A DNA stretch of 64,000 nt from Planococcus sp. MSAK28401 (GCF_018283455.1 NZ_JAAMTH010000001.1:2151501-2215500), one strand, 5' to 3'. Counted from the stretch's first letter, positions 49,127 through 59,718 are shown. The notes: generated from the letters alone by a model not told the origin. Program-made: numbers and translations.

Positions 49127-49795
49127 GTGAATCCATACTGGACTGAACAGGATTTTGAAGTATTCGAAACCCCAGGCCTCGAGGCGCGCATGGAAGCATT
49201 ATCGTCGCATGTGCGGCCAAAATTCGAATCATTGGGCCAAGACTTTTCCGCTTATTTCTCCGGGGAAACCGGGGATGAATTTTTCCCGCATGTCGCGAAA
49301 CACATGCGCCGGACCGTCAATCCGCCCAATGATAGCTGGGTAGCATTTGCGCCTTATAAACGCGGCTATAAGGCCGTGCCGCATTTCCAGATCGGGCTTT
49401 GGGAAAGCCATGTATTTGTCATTCTTGCTGTCATTTACGAAGCGCCCGGCAAACCGCAAATGGCGAATCAACTGATTTCCACTGGGGCATTAGCCGACTT
49501 GCCAGCCGAATTTGTCGTTTCGGGCGATCATATGAAACCTGAAGCCGAAGCCATCGCATCGCTCGGCGAAGAGGGCATCGAAAAGCTGCTGACACGCCTG
49601 CGCGATGTTAAAAAAGGGGAACTCGTCATCGGCAGGCATTTGGCACGTGCTGATGCTGCTGCGCTTGATAAAGACGGATTCTATGCTTTTGCAGAAGAAA
49701 CATTCCGCGAGCTGCTTCCGGTTTACCGGAATTTGCTCCAAGCAAACGAAAAAAACCGCCGTTCATCGCTGAACGGCGGTTTTTTTATCTTTTGA
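49127..49795 (+). CDS. yktB: DUF1054 / UPF0637 family protein YktB
   Basis: A 222-residue soluble protein with the DUF1054 blocks NPYWTEQDFEVFETPGLEARMEAL, FPHVAKHMRRTVNPPNDSWVAFAPYKRGYKAVPHFQIGLWESHVFVILAVIYEAP and FVVSGDHMKPEA. Function is unknown. GTG at 49127 is 8 nt after AAGGAGGGG; the ATG two codons upstream touches the SD. The last 13 residues (NRRSSLNGGFFIF) are encoded by the terminator hairpin itself, and the gene overlaps yktA by 11 bp on the other strand. Confidence 0.88.
   Translation: MNPYWTEQDFEVFETPGLEARMEALSSHVRPKFESLGQDFSAYFSGETGDEFFPHVAKHMRRTVNPPNDSWVAFAPYKRGYKAVPHFQIGLWESHVFVILAVIYEAPGKPQMANQLISTGALADLPAEFVVSGDHMKPEAEAIASLGEEGIEKLLTRLRDVKKGELVIGRHLARADAAALDKDGFYAFAEETFRELLPVYRNLLQANEKNRRSSLNGGFFIF
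49749..49786. terminator. Terminator within the 3' end of yktB, shared with yktA
   Basis: 16-bp stem AAAAAAACCGCCGTTC/GAACGGCGGTTTTTTT, loop ATCGCT, with T runs in both directions. It lies inside the yktB coding frame and directly after the yktA stop. Confidence 0.9.
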
Positions 49796-50060
49796 TGCGG
49801 ATCAATTCATCGCCTGAAGCTTCTTTCATCTTCTTGACGACCGCATAACTGACATAACCGCTTTCTTCTTCGAATTCACGGAAGTATGTCTTTTCTTCAG
49901 CCATCGATGGCACGACTTTCTTGAACTTGCGGTATTTGTCCATCAGTTCCTGCCGCTTGATTCCTTTTTCGCAAGCTTTTTCTATCGCCTCAAAAAATTC
50001 AACGACATCAACGATCTCATCGGTCGTCCAATCGATGGAAAATGGATATGAATATTCCAT
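49785..50060 (-). CDS. yktA: UPF0223 family protein YktA
   Basis: A 91-residue protein matching UPF0223: MEYSYPFSIDWTTDEIVDVVEFFEAIEKACEKGIKRQELMDKYRKFKKVVPSMAEEKTYFREFEEESGYVSYAVVKK. The fold is a small helical domain; function is unknown. The ATG at 50060 follows AGGTGA; a GTG three codons upstream is within the SD. It is separated from the nitronate monooxygenase-like gene by 9 bp, so the two are probably co-transcribed. Confidence 0.9.
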   Translation of the reverse strand: MEYSYPFSIDWTTDEIVDVVEFFEAIEKACEKGIKRQELMDKYRKFKKVVPSMAEEKTYFREFEEESGYVSYAVVKKMKEASGDELIRIKR

Positions 50061-50069
50061 GGCCTTCAC

Positions 50070-51041
50070 CTACCCTCTTTCAATAATCCCCCAGCGTTTT
50101 CGGATTTCTTCAGTTTGCTGGATCATCCGGTCGAACAATTCCTGAACAGTCGGCACATCCTGGATCAAGCCTGTCACTTGCCCTGCCCAACCGAATCCTT
50201 TTTCTCGCTGCCCGTCATAGATGTAGCGTTTATTGGCCGTGCCGCTGATATAATCTTTCAGCGCTTCATAGCTCGGTGTCTCTTTTTCGATTTCCAAGAT
50301 GCGATCCGTCCATGCATTGGACAAAGTACGGGCCGGTGCACCGATGCTGCGCTTGATAATAACTGTATCGTTTTCTGTGCTGTCAATCAACTGCTGTTTA
50401 TACAGCTGGGACGCGTGAATGCATTCTTTCGTTGCAATGAAGCGCGTGCCCATTTCAATTCCTTCTGCTCCGAGTGCATGCGCCGCCATCCACCCGCGGC
50501 CATCGCCAATGCCGCCTGATGCGATCACGGGAATCGATACAGCATCAACGACTTGCGGAATCAGGACCATTGTTCCGATATCATCACGGCCGAGATGACC
50601 ACCACCTTCATGCCCGACGACCATGACGGCATCCGCACCAAGCGATTCTGCCTTTTCAGCTTGGCGCCTTGCTGCCACCAACACCAATTTCTTGATATCG
50701 GTGCCTTCCAATTGTTCAAAGATCGGTGTCGGGTTGCCGCCAGTCATTGATACCACAGGCACCCGTTCTTCGATTGCTACATCGAGCATATGCGAAAATG
50801 CCCGTCCATGCTCGCCAATCGCAAAGTTTACACCGAACGGCTTGTTTGTCAATTCACGGACTTTGCGGATTTCTTCACGCAATTCTTCTGGCCCCGGCAA
50901 ACTCATCGCCGTAATCTGCCCAAGTCCTCCGGCGTTCGAGACAGCTGCGGCCAGGTCCGCATATGCCAAATATGCCAATCCTCCTTGGATGATCGGGTAG
51001 TCGATTCCAAGCAGTTCGGTGATTCTTGTCTTAAATGCCAT
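50070..51041 (-). CDS. Nitronate monooxygenase family flavoprotein
   Basis: A TIM-barrel FMN enzyme of 323 residues. It has the N-terminal TRITELLGIDYPIIQGGLAYLA, the FMN-phosphate and catalytic region VMVVGHEGGGHLGRDD (His about 145) and PVIASGGIGDGRGWMAAHALGAEGIEMGTRFIATKEC. These fit both nitronate monooxygenases and FabK-type enoyl-ACP reductases, which share the fold. The GHEGGGH motif is common to both, so the reaction is not certain. SD AAAGGAG. It is divergent from speA and followed by yktA. Confidence 0.85.
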   Translation of the reverse strand: MAFKTRITELLGIDYPIIQGGLAYLAYADLAAAVSNAGGLGQITAMSLPGPEELREEIRKVRELTNKPFGVNFAIGEHGRAFSHMLDVAIEERVPVVSMTGGNPTPIFEQLEGTDIKKLVLVAARRQAEKAESLGADAVMVVGHEGGGHLGRDDIGTMVLIPQVVDAVSIPVIASGGIGDGRGWMAAHALGAEGIEMGTRFIATKECIHASQLYKQQLIDSTENDTVIIKRSIGAPARTLSNAWTDRILEIEKETPSYEALKDYISGTANKRYIYDGQREKGFGWAGQVTGLIQDVPTVQELFDRMIQQTEEIRKRWGIIERG

Positions 51042-51183
51042 AATCCCACTCCTTTTTTGTCCTCTATTTGTCTATTCGCTTCAATTTTAAAATTCCCTTT
51101 TCAATGCATGCAGCTTGTCCCGCACGGACGAAAATAACTCAGGCATCGATGCTATAGGTATAGTAACGCAGCGTCTTGCATGC

Positions 51184-51189
51184 TATAAT
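51184..51189 (+). promoter_or_regulatory. Extended -10 promoter for speA
   Basis: Plus-strand TGCTATAAT with TATAAT at 51184-51189; the -35 region (TAGTAA) is weak. 42 bp upstream of the speA start. Confidence 0.55.
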
Positions 51190-51230
51190 TTCTCTTGTTT
51201 TCATTTTGATAAAGTGAGGTGCACGTCCCA

Positions 51231-52700
51231 TTGTCACAACTCGAAACTCCGCTCTTTGATGCTCTATTGAAGCATCGGAACCGGCATCCTATACAATTTC
51301 ACATTCCCGGCCATAAAAAAGGCCAAGGAGTCGATCCCGCTTTCCGGGAATTTGTCGGCGATAATATCCTGTCAATCGACTTGATCAATATAGCACCACT
51401 CGATGATCTGCATTCACCAAAAGGCGCTATTAAACAAGCGCAGGAATTGGCAGCGCAGGCATTCGGTGCAGACCATACCTTCTTCTCGGTCCAAGGAACG
51501 AGCGGCGCCATCATGACGATGATTTTGAGTGTCGTCGGGCCGAACGATAAAATCCTCGTCCCGCGCAATGTTCATAAATCGATCATGTCAGCGATCGTTT
51601 TTGCCGGCGCCATTCCCGTCTTTATCCATCCGGAAGTTGATCCGGAACTCGGGATTTCTCATGGCATTTCGCCTGAATCGGTGGAGAAAGCCTTGATTGA
51701 ATATCCCGATGCCAAAGCAGTGCTCGTCATCAACCCGACTTATTTCGGTGTCGCGGCTGATTTAAAACGCATCGTCGATATCGCCCATGGCAAATCCATT
51801 CCAGTGCTTGTCGATGAAGCGCATGGCGTCCATATCCATTTCCATAAATCCTTGCCGGTTTCCGCGATGGCAGCTGGAGCGGACATGGCTGCCACCTCCG
51901 TGCATAAACTGGGCGGCTCCATGACACAGAGTTCTGTGTTGAATGTGCGTGAAGGATTGGTGTCGCCGAAGCGTGTCCAGGCAACTCTATCGATGCTTAC
52001 GACGACATCCACTTCTTATCCGATATTGGCATCGCTCGATACGGCACGGCGCCAGCTCGCGATCCACGGTTTTGACCTAATCGATCAGACAATCCGGTTG
52101 GCCCAGGATGCGCGCAAGCGGATCAATAAGATTCCGCATCTATTATGCGTCGGAAAAGAATTGCTCAATTCTTCCGCGACTTACGATATGGATCCGACCA
52201 AATTATTGATCAGCGTTAAAAATCTCGGCATCACCGGCCACCAGGCGGAAGAATGGCTGCGCGAGAACGCCAATATCGAAATTGAACTATCCGATTTGTA
52301 TAACATCCTCTGTCTCGTCACGCTCGGCGACAGCCGGAAAGAAATTAATTTGCTTGTCAATGCCTTGCAGCGTATGAGCGAAGCTTTGGAGACCGAACAT
52401 GCGATTTCAGAACCGATTGTCTTATTGCCTGAAATTCCACGGCTTGCGATGACGCCTCGCGATGCTTTCTACGCAGAGACGGAAATCATTCCGATCGATG
52501 AAGCGGTAGGACGCATCTCAGCCGAGTTCATCATGGTTTATCCACCGGGCATCCCGATTTTTATTCCGGGGGAAATCATTACCGAGGAAAACATTTCCTA
52601 CATCCATACAAACGTCAAAGCCGGGCTGCCGGTACAGGGGCCTGAAGATGATTCGTTGCAAACACTTCATGTCATCAAAGAACATCATGCATTCCGTTGA
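51231..52700 (+). CDS. speA: Arginine/lysine/ornithine decarboxylase SpeA
   Basis: A PLP-dependent decarboxylase (group III-like, about 489 residues) that in B. subtilis makes agmatine from arginine for polyamine synthesis. PLP region: TFFSVQGTSGAIMTM (about 90), VLVDEAHGVHIHFH (about 190) and the lysine in AATSVHKLGGSMTQSS (about 222). The C-terminal end is FMVYPPGIPIFIPGEIITEENI. The start chosen is a TTG at 51231, giving MSQLETPLFDALLKH, matching the family; the in-frame GTG at 51219 lies in the SD. The substrate is inferred from orthology. Convergent with the deacetylase gene. Confidence 0.92.
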   Translation: MSQLETPLFDALLKHRNRHPIQFHIPGHKKGQGVDPAFREFVGDNILSIDLINIAPLDDLHSPKGAIKQAQELAAQAFGADHTFFSVQGTSGAIMTMILSVVGPNDKILVPRNVHKSIMSAIVFAGAIPVFIHPEVDPELGISHGISPESVEKALIEYPDAKAVLVINPTYFGVAADLKRIVDIAHGKSIPVLVDEAHGVHIHFHKSLPVSAMAAGADMAATSVHKLGGSMTQSSVLNVREGLVSPKRVQATLSMLTTTSTSYPILASLDTARRQLAIHGFDLIDQTIRLAQDARKRINKIPHLLCVGKELLNSSATYDMDPTKLLISVKNLGITGHQAEEWLRENANIEIELSDLYNILCLVTLGDSRKEINLLVNALQRMSEALETEHAISEPIVLLPEIPRLAMTPRDAFYAETEIIPIDEAVGRISAEFIMVYPPGIPIFIPGEIITEENISYIHTNVKAGLPVQGPEDDSLQTLHVIKEHHAFR

Positions 52701-52709
52701 CAGAAAGCC

Positions 52710-52746
52710 AAAAGGATCCAGCGCAAATTGCGCCGGATCCTTTTTT
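52710..52746. terminator. Bidirectional terminator between speA and the deacetylase gene
   Basis: Stem AAAAGGATCC and GCGCAA pairing with TTGCGC and GGATCCTTTT, one mismatch, T run TTTTTT at the end. Confidence 0.9.
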
Positions 52747-53626
52747 AGGATTGGATTTCTTCTATTTCATCCGGATCTACAAATTCATAGCCTTTGTCGC
52801 GCAGCCCTTCGATGATTTGCGGCAGCGCTTCATTCGTCCACTCCCTGTCATGCATCAGCAGATTCCCGCCGCTATTGAGTTCCGGGGCGTTGACCATAAT
52901 TTCCGTCAAAGCTTGCGGCTCCATATAGCCTTGCATGAAATCGTAGCCGTACGTCCAGTTCATGCGCACCATACCCTGTTCTTGGGCGAGTGCTTTGCTG
53001 AACTCAGTGTTTACGCCAAACGGGGCACGGAAAAATTTCGGCGCCTCTCCGATGATCGCTTCCACATGCTCATTCAGTGAGACGATTTCATCTTGCTGGA
53101 CGCTTTCTGTAGACTGCTTCAAATTCACATGGGTGTTGGTATGATTGCCGATCGCAAAGCCCATATCGTGAATTTTGGACAAGGTCTCTTGCTCTTCTTC
53201 TGTATCCAAGAAATGGCCATTGACGAAAAAGATCGCCGGGACATCAAGTTCTTTCAAGGTTTCGGCCATTTCAAGCGAATATGTATCCGGTGCATCGTCG
53301 ATCGTGATCAAGACCGCTTGTTCATTCGCATCCCCAATCGGTTCGACTTTTGAATTTTCCGGATTGATGCGATAGCGCGGCTCGGTCGCTTTTTCGCTGT
53401 CTTCTTCCGAGGTTTGCTCTTCCTCGTTTTCCTGCTCGTCTATTTCTGCTTGATCGGACGAATCGGATTGTTCACTTGCGGATTGCTCTGACGCCACATC
53501 TTCCTCAACATCCGTTTGCGCCGATTGTTCTTGTGCTGTATCTTCCGGCTCTGAAGCAGCCTCATCAGAACAAGCCCCGAGCAAAAATATAGTACATGCT
53601 GGCAGCAGCCAATTTTGTTTTTTCAT
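52745..53626 (-). CDS. Polysaccharide deacetylase-like lipoprotein
   Basis: A 293-residue exported lipoprotein: signal with lipobox FLLGAC (Cys about 19), a 65-residue Glu/Ser/Asp/Gln-rich linker, then a NodB-like carbohydrate esterase domain. Motif 1 is LITIDDAPDTYS, with Ala where most enzymes have Gly (FDDGP). Motif 2 is NHTNTHVNL (HxxxH), motif 3 RAPFGVN. Both metal-binding His and the DD pair are kept, so it may be active on peptidoglycan or another glycan. B. subtilis has slp at this position. The ATG at 53626 is 6 nt after AAGGAGG. Confidence 0.88.
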   Translation of the reverse strand: MKKQNWLLPACTIFLLGACSDEAASEPEDTAQEQSAQTDVEEDVASEQSASEQSDSSDQAEIDEQENEEEQTSEEDSEKATEPRYRINPENSKVEPIGDANEQAVLITIDDAPDTYSLEMAETLKELDVPAIFFVNGHFLDTEEEQETLSKIHDMGFAIGNHTNTHVNLKQSTESVQQDEIVSLNEHVEAIIGEAPKFFRAPFGVNTEFSKALAQEQGMVRMNWTYGYDFMQGYMEPQALTEIMVNAPELNSGGNLLMHDREWTNEALPQIIEGLRDKGYEFVDPDEIEEIQS

Positions 53627-53682
53627 AATCATCCTCCTTATGTGAAATTTTAACATACTTAGGGCGTGCAAGGCATAGAAAA

Positions 53683-53705
53683 AAGGACCGCATTTTGCGG
53701 TCCTT
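53683..53705 (-). terminator. Terminator after pdhD
   Basis: 10-bp stem AAGGACCGCA/TGCGGTCCTT, loop of 3 nt, followed by TTTT on the minus strand; ends the pdh operon. Confidence 0.9.
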
Positions 53706-53716
53706 CTATTACTTGT

Positions 53717-55126
53717 TTATTTAATGATGTGAATCGGCGTGCCTAGAGCCACTTCCGCCGCTTCCATTGTTGTTTCAGCCAAAGTTGGGTGAGCGTGGAT
53801 TGTCATTGCAATATCTTCCACTGTCATGCCAGCTTCAATCGCCAAACCGATTTCTGCGACCATATCAGATGCGCCTGCTCCGACGATTTGCCCACCTAAT
53901 AGCAAGCCATCTTCTTTACGAGAAACAAGTTTCACGAAGCCCTCTGCAGCATTCAATGACAAAGCACGGCCGTTTGCGCCGAACGGGAATTTCGCAGCAG
54001 TCACTTCAAAACCTTCTTCTTTAGCTTGTTCTTCAGTTAAACCGACGCTAGCAAGTTCTGGGTCTGTAAAGCAGACCGCTGGAATCGCCAAGTAATCGAG
54101 TTCTGATTTTTCACCAGCAATCGCTTCTGCAGCGATTTTACCTTCGTATGACGCTTTATGTGCCAATTGAAGGCCAGCCACAACATCACCGATTGCATAA
54201 ATGCTTGGGATGCTTGTGCGGCATTGCTTGTCGACTTCAATTAAGCCGCGCTCGCCCATTTTGATGTTAAGCTCTTCAAGGCCCATTTCATCCGTGTTCG
54301 GACGGCGCCCGACAGTAACCAATACATAGTCAGCGTCGATTGTTTTCTCTTCGCCGCCAGCCTCGTAGGAAACGGAAACGCCAGAGTCTTTTTCTTCCAC
54401 GCCTTTAGCAGACGCTTTTGTGATGACTTCTACGCCTTTTTTCTTCAAGCCTTTTTTGACGATGGACGTCATTTGCTTTTCGAATCCGGCAAGAATGTCC
54501 GGTGCACCTTCAAGAATTGTCACTTCAGAACCCATATTTGCATATGCAGTTCCGAGCTCAGTCCCGATATAGCCGCCGCCAATGACGATCAGTTTTTTCG
54601 GTACTTCTTTCAAAGCCAAAGCGCCAGTCGAATCGATGACGCGCTCTGAATACTTGAATGTCGGGATTTCAACCGGGCGTGAACCCGTTGCAATAATAGC
54701 ATTTTTAAACTTATACGTTTGTGCAGAATCTGCGTCCATGATGCGAACGGTGTTTTCGTCTACGAAATACGCTTCACCGCGGACAATTTCCACTTTATTG
54801 CCTTTTAGCAAGGATTCGACGCCGCCAGTTAATTTCTTAACGACGCTGTCTTTGAACGCTTGTGCTTTCTCGAAGTTCAAGGAAACTTCTTTTGCCACGA
54901 TTCCCATCTCATCAGAATGCTGGGCTTCTTCAAAACGGTGGCCGACAGAGATCATCGCTTTTGACGGGATACAGCCGACATTCAAACAAACGCCGCCGAT
55001 GTATTCTTTTTCAACGATGGTCACTTTTTGGCCAGTTTGTGCTGCACGGATAGCTGCGACATAGCCGCCAGGGCCTGAGCCGATGACGAGCGTGTCTGTT
55101 TCGATTGGAAAATCTCCTACTACCAT
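53717..55126 (-). CDS. pdhD: Dihydrolipoamide dehydrogenase PdhD (E3)
   Basis: A flavoprotein that reoxidises dihydrolipoamide of the pyruvate dehydrogenase complex using NAD+. FAD-binding [17 protein letters not shown] (about 17-33), redox disulfide [15 protein letters not shown] (about 45-59), NAD-binding [19 protein letters not shown] (about 182-200), [26 protein letters not shown], and the C-terminal catalytic His-Glu in HAHPTLAE. Length 469 is normal. SD GGAGG. It is 5 bp after pdhC and is the last gene of the pdh operon. Confidence 0.98.
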   Translation of the reverse strand: MVVGDFPIETDTLVIGSGPGGYVAAIRAAQTGQKVTIVEKEYIGGVCLNVGCIPSKAMISVGHRFEEAQHSDEMGIVAKEVSLNFEKAQAFKDSVVKKLTGGVESLLKGNKVEIVRGEAYFVDENTVRIMDADSAQTYKFKNAIIATGSRPVEIPTFKYSERVIDSTGALALKEVPKKLIVIGGGYIGTELGTAYANMGSEVTILEGAPDILAGFEKQMTSIVKKGLKKKGVEVITKASAKGVEEKDSGVSVSYEAGGEEKTIDADYVLVTVGRRPNTDEMGLEELNIKMGERGLIEVDKQCRTSIPSIYAIGDVVAGLQLAHKASYEGKIAAEAIAGEKSELDYLAIPAVCFTDPELASVGLTEEQAKEEGFEVTAAKFPFGANGRALSLNAAEGFVKLVSRKEDGLLLGGQIVGAGASDMVAEIGLAIEAGMTVEDIAMTIHAHPTLAETTMEAAEVALGTPIHIIK

Positions 55127-55131
55127 AAGTT

Positions 55132-56523
55132 TTACGCCTCCATTAATAGTAATTCTGGTTCACTTAACAAACGCTTGATGTGATTTAATGCGTGTTGTGC
55201 CGTTGCTCCGTCGATCATGCGGTGATCGAAGCTCAATGATAATGCTAACACAGGAGCTGCTACAATTTCACCATTTTTCACTACCGGTTTTTCAGCAATG
55301 CGCCCGATGCCCAAAATGGCAACTTCCGGGTGGTTGATGACTGGCGTGAACCATTGGCCGCCTGCAGATCCGATATTCGTAATCGAGCATGAAGCGCCTT
55401 TCATTTCAGCAGAGGACAATTTGCCTTCGCGCGCTTTGGTGGCGAGCTGGTTGATTTCATCAGAAATGGCGAAGACGGATTTGCGGTCTGCATTTTTGAT
55501 GACCGGAACGAGTAAGCCTTTGTCCGTATCTGCTGCGATCCCGATATTGAAGTAATGCTTGTGGATCACTTCGCCGGTTTCGTCATCGAACGATGTGTTA
55601 AGCGCCGGGAATTCACGCAACGTGCTGACCAAAGCTTTGACGACATATGGCAAATACGTCAACTTGATTTCTTTTTCTGCAGCGATGTCTTTGAACTTTT
55701 TGCGGTGTGCAACGAGTTCGGTTACATCGACTTCGTCCATCAATGCGACGTGCGGAGCAGTGTGTTTCGAATGGACCATCGCTTTGGCGATCGCTTTGCG
55801 CATGCCGGACATTTTTTCGCGCGTTTCCGGGAATTCGCCTTCTGGAGCGGCTGCTGCAGGGGCTTCTGTTGTTTCTTGTGTTTCTTTTGAAGCTGTCTCC
55901 TGCTCTGCTGCTGGGGCTTCTTGTTGTTGCCCGCCATCCATAAATGCCTCGATATCTTGTTTCAGGATACGGCCGTTGTCTCCAGATCCTTTGACTTTCT
56001 TGATATCGACTTCTTTTTCACGCGCAAATTTACGCACAGATGGCATCGCGATGACGCGTTTATTCGGGTCACTGTCAGCTTCATCAGCTTGCGGCTGGTC
56101 GCCTGCGCCGGTTTCGCCTTCTGGCTTGCTTTCCGGAGCCGGCTCTTTTTCGACATTTTCACCAGATTCAGCTGTGCCTGCCTGGACCTGCTCTTCTGTT
56201 TCTTCCTGCGTTTCCTCTTGTTTTGCTTCAGGGGCAGGTTTTTCCTCGTCGTCTTTTCCGCCCTTGAAGTGGACGTCATCTGCATCCGGAGAATCGATTT
56301 TCACGAGTACATCTCCGACGACTGCGACTGTTCCTTCTTCAACAAGCACTTCTTCGATGGTTCCTGAAACAGGAGACGGGATTTCTACGACCGCTTTATC
56401 ATTCTGTACTTCACACAGAATATCGTCTTCTTCGATCGTGTCTCCGGCCTTGATAAACCATTTTACTATTTCACCTTCGTGGATACCTTCACCGATATCC
56501 GGCAATCGAAATTCAAAAGCCAT
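55132..56523 (-). CDS. pdhC: Dihydrolipoamide acetyltransferase PdhC (E2)
   Basis: Core of pyruvate dehydrogenase, 463 residues: one lipoyl domain (Lys in [14 protein letters not shown], about residue 43), an acidic Glu/Gln/Pro/Ala linker (about 80-130), the E1/E3-binding domain ([38 protein letters not shown], about 135-172), a second Ala/Glu-rich linker, and the catalytic domain with [19 protein letters not shown] (DHRxxDG) at the end. Start ATG at 56523 after AAAGGGTGA. It is separated from pdhB by 171 bp containing two hairpins, which could adjust E2 levels relative to E1. Confidence 0.97.
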   Translation of the reverse strand: MAFEFRLPDIGEGIHEGEIVKWFIKAGDTIEEDDILCEVQNDKAVVEIPSPVSGTIEEVLVEEGTVAVVGDVLVKIDSPDADDVHFKGGKDDEEKPAPEAKQEETQEETEEQVQAGTAESGENVEKEPAPESKPEGETGAGDQPQADEADSDPNKRVIAMPSVRKFAREKEVDIKKVKGSGDNGRILKQDIEAFMDGGQQQEAPAAEQETASKETQETTEAPAAAAPEGEFPETREKMSGMRKAIAKAMVHSKHTAPHVALMDEVDVTELVAHRKKFKDIAAEKEIKLTYLPYVVKALVSTLREFPALNTSFDDETGEVIHKHYFNIGIAADTDKGLLVPVIKNADRKSVFAISDEINQLATKAREGKLSSAEMKGASCSITNIGSAGGQWFTPVINHPEVAILGIGRIAEKPVVKNGEIVAAPVLALSLSFDHRMIDGATAQHALNHIKRLLSEPELLLMEA

Positions 56524-56588
56524 TCTAGTCACCCTTTCTAATTGTACATTCAATACGGCGCGCCATAAGGAATGCTGCTATTTAGCAA

Positions 56589-56690
56589 TGATTCAGCACC
56601 GGCTTTCAGGATACGAAAGCCAGTTCAACTGAATTCAGGCTGTTTTCTAATTTTGCCTGGGAAAGAGCGGCGTTTTAAAGCCGCTATCCG
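56589..56690 (-). other. Hairpins in the pdhB-pdhC gap
   Basis: The gap contains GGCTTTC-N7-GAAAGCC and AGCGGC-N8-GCCGCT as inverted repeats. Neither is followed by a good T run, so they are more likely RNA processing or stability structures than full terminators. I see no clear promoter; the best is TACAAT about 20 bp before pdhC, without a good -35. Confidence 0.5.
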
Positions 56691-56694
56691 GCAA

Positions 56695-57672
56695 TTAGAA
56701 GTTCAGTACTTTTTTCGCTGTTTCTACTATATCCTTTGCATTCGGCAGCCAAACTTGCTCAGCTTGCGAGAATGGGAAGACAGAGTCCGGCGCTGTTACA
56801 CGGAGCACAGGAGCTTCAAGGCTCAAGATTGCGCGGTCGTTGATCTCAGCTACGACATTCGCTGCAATTCCAGCTTGTTTTTGCGCTTCCTGCACAACGA
56901 TTGCACGGTTCGTCTTTTCAACGGATGCGATAATCGCTTCGATATCAAGCGGCTGAACTGTGCGCAAATCGATAACTTCCACTGAATGGCCATCTTTTTC
57001 CAATTCTTCGGCAGCTTTCACGCTTTCTTGGACCATCGCACCGTAAGTGATGATGGAAAGGTCTGTACCTTCACGTTTCACATCGGCTTTACCGAGTGGG
57101 ATCGTGTACTCTTCTTCCGGCACTTCTTGGCGGAATGAACGATACAATTTCATATGCTCAAGGAAAATGACCGGATCGTTGTCGCGGATCGCTGAAATCA
57201 ACAAGCCTTTTGCATCGTATGGTGTTGATGGAATGACTACTTTCAAGCCAGGTTGTGAAGCCATGAGCCCTTCCAATGAATCAGCGTGCATTTCCGGCGT
57301 GTGTACGCCGCCGCCGAATGGTGAACGGATCGTTACCGGCGATGTCAACGTGCCGCCGCTGCGGTAGCGCATACGCGCCATTTGGCCGCTGATAGAGTCC
57401 ATTACTTCGAAAACGAAGCCAAAGAACTGGATTTCCGGTACCGGGCGATAACCTTGCAATCCAAGACCGATCGCTAGACCGCCGATTCCTGACTCAGCAA
57501 GTGGCGTATCGAATACACGGTCTTCACCGAATTCTTTTTGCAAACCTTCAGTTGCGCGGAATACACCGCCGTTATTACCTACGTCTTCACCGAAAACCAG
57601 AACATTTTCATCGTTTTTCATTTCTGTTTTCAGAGCGTCCGTAATAGCTTGGATCATCGTCATTTGTGCCAT
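56695..57672 (-). CDS. pdhB: Pyruvate dehydrogenase E1 beta subunit PdhB
   Basis: Beta subunit of the thiamine-diphosphate E1 heterotetramer, 325 residues. Blocks: [63 protein letters not shown] (about 24-86), [17 protein letters not shown] and [28 protein letters not shown] near residue 225. It works with PdhA to decarboxylate pyruvate and transfer the acetyl group to PdhC lipoyl groups. It lies 3 bp after pdhA, its AAAGGAG sitting within the pdhA 3' end. Confidence 0.98.
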   Translation of the reverse strand: MAQMTMIQAITDALKTEMKNDENVLVFGEDVGNNGGVFRATEGLQKEFGEDRVFDTPLAESGIGGLAIGLGLQGYRPVPEIQFFGFVFEVMDSISGQMARMRYRSGGTLTSPVTIRSPFGGGVHTPEMHADSLEGLMASQPGLKVVIPSTPYDAKGLLISAIRDNDPVIFLEHMKLYRSFRQEVPEEEYTIPLGKADVKREGTDLSIITYGAMVQESVKAAEELEKDGHSVEVIDLRTVQPLDIEAIIASVEKTNRAIVVQEAQKQAGIAANVVAEINDRAILSLEAPVLRVTAPDSVFPFSQAEQVWLPNAKDIVETAKKVLNF

Positions 57673-57675
57673 GGC

Positions 57676-58803
<1,128 letters not shown>

Positions 58804-58824
58804 TTATCTGTATTAAAATTTTAA

Positions 58825-58837
58825 CACTAGCTTAGTG
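58825..58837. promoter_or_regulatory. Palindrome in the pdhA leader
   Basis: CACTA-GCT-TAGTG (13 bp, arms of 5) lies between the pdhA -10 and the start codon, in the region that would be transcribed first. A possible operator; no regulator is assigned. Confidence 0.35.
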
Positions 58838-58860
58838 ATACAATCGCCACATTCTTTTTC

Positions 58861-58889
58861 AGTATACGCCACCACAATATTACGGTCAA
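58861..58889 (-). promoter_or_regulatory. pdhA promoter
   Basis: Minus strand: TTGACC (58884-58889), 17 bp, TATACT (58861-58866). Two more TATAAT-like boxes lie further upstream without good -35 partners. A 12-bp palindrome TATACGTGTATA (58909-58920) lies 20 bp upstream of the -35. Confidence 0.8.
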
Positions 58890-59020
58890 TCATAGAAGAA
58901 CAATACATTATACGTGTATACCCGTTTTGGTAGATCTTAAAAATACCTGTAACTGTACTACAAAGAAAACGCCATCTGTATTATAATACACAATCATTCT
59001 GCTGCACTTTTATAGCACAG

Positions 59021-59043
59021 AAAAAAGCAGCCACAGCGGCTGC
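59021..59043 (-). terminator. Terminator after ykyA
   Basis: Minus-strand stem GCAGCC/GGCTGC (loop of 5) followed by TTTTTT, immediately after the ykyA stop. Confidence 0.88.
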
Positions 59044-59688
59044 TCAATCGTTTTCTGCATTCATTTTTTCAATGGTTTCGTTTTTCAGCTCATTGAACTG
59101 TTCCGTTTGTTCGTTGAAAGCTGTTACGGCTTCTTGAACCAGCTCATTCTGTTCATTCACTTCATTGGTCTTGTCCTGTAGAGTAGCAAGATCCATATCT
59201 TCTTCAGCTACCATCGCATATAATTGTTTCTGCTGTTCGATAAGTGCCTGATAGGCGTCCGTGAATTCACCGTGTTTTGCAAAGCGTTCATTCATTTGCT
59301 CTTTCAGCGCTTGAAGATCCGCCTTAACGGCTTCTTCTTCCGTTTCTTCAATCAATTCGTCGATTCCATCGAATTCGTCGGCAGCGCTTTGCATCGATTC
59401 GCGTTCCGTCTCCAATAATTCAAGCCGCTCATCGGCGGAAGCAATCGCTTCCTGAGACTTCTCTTCCACTTCTGCCTGCTGTTCTTTGGTCAAAGCCATG
59501 ATTGACTCGAAGATTTCTTGTTCGTTCTGTTCACGGCTCTGCAATTCGCTTTGCACATCACGGTACTCGGCTTCCTCTTCGAAAGTCGTCTCCAGAATTT
59601 CGTTCAGTTGTTCTTCTGTCGATGCCCCTGAACATGCCGAAAGAAAGAGTGTGCCGGTCAAAACCGTGGCGATGGCTATTTTCTTCAC
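59044..59688 (-). CDS. ykyA: Putative cell-wall binding lipoprotein YkyA
   Basis: A 214-residue lipoprotein: signal peptide KKIAIATVLTGTLFLSAC with lipobox LSAC (Cys about 19), then an almost wholly helical, Glu/Gln-rich coiled-coil body (EEEAEYRDVQSELQSREQNE, QQAEVEEKSQEAIASADERL, ALKEQMNERFAKHGEF) typical of the YkyA family. Function is unknown. GTG at 59688 is 8 nt after AAGGGGG; an ATG eight codons upstream contains the SD in its frame. Located between def and pdhA as in B. subtilis. Confidence 0.88.
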   Translation of the reverse strand: MKKIAIATVLTGTLFLSACSGASTEEQLNEILETTFEEEAEYRDVQSELQSREQNEQEIFESIMALTKEQQAEVEEKSQEAIASADERLELLETERESMQSAADEFDGIDELIEETEEEAVKADLQALKEQMNERFAKHGEFTDAYQALIEQQKQLYAMVAEEDMDLATLQDKTNEVNEQNELVQEAVTAFNEQTEQFNELKNETIEKMNAEND

Positions 59689-59718
59689 AATAAAGTCCCC
59701 CTTGATTTCCATGAATTA

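Noticed and set aside
55559-56632. 357-codon plus-strand open frame opposite pdhC
   Set aside because: Ser-rich antisense of the Glu/Ala/Pro linkers of PdhC; no ribosome site or promoter. The long length arises from the codon bias of pdhC.
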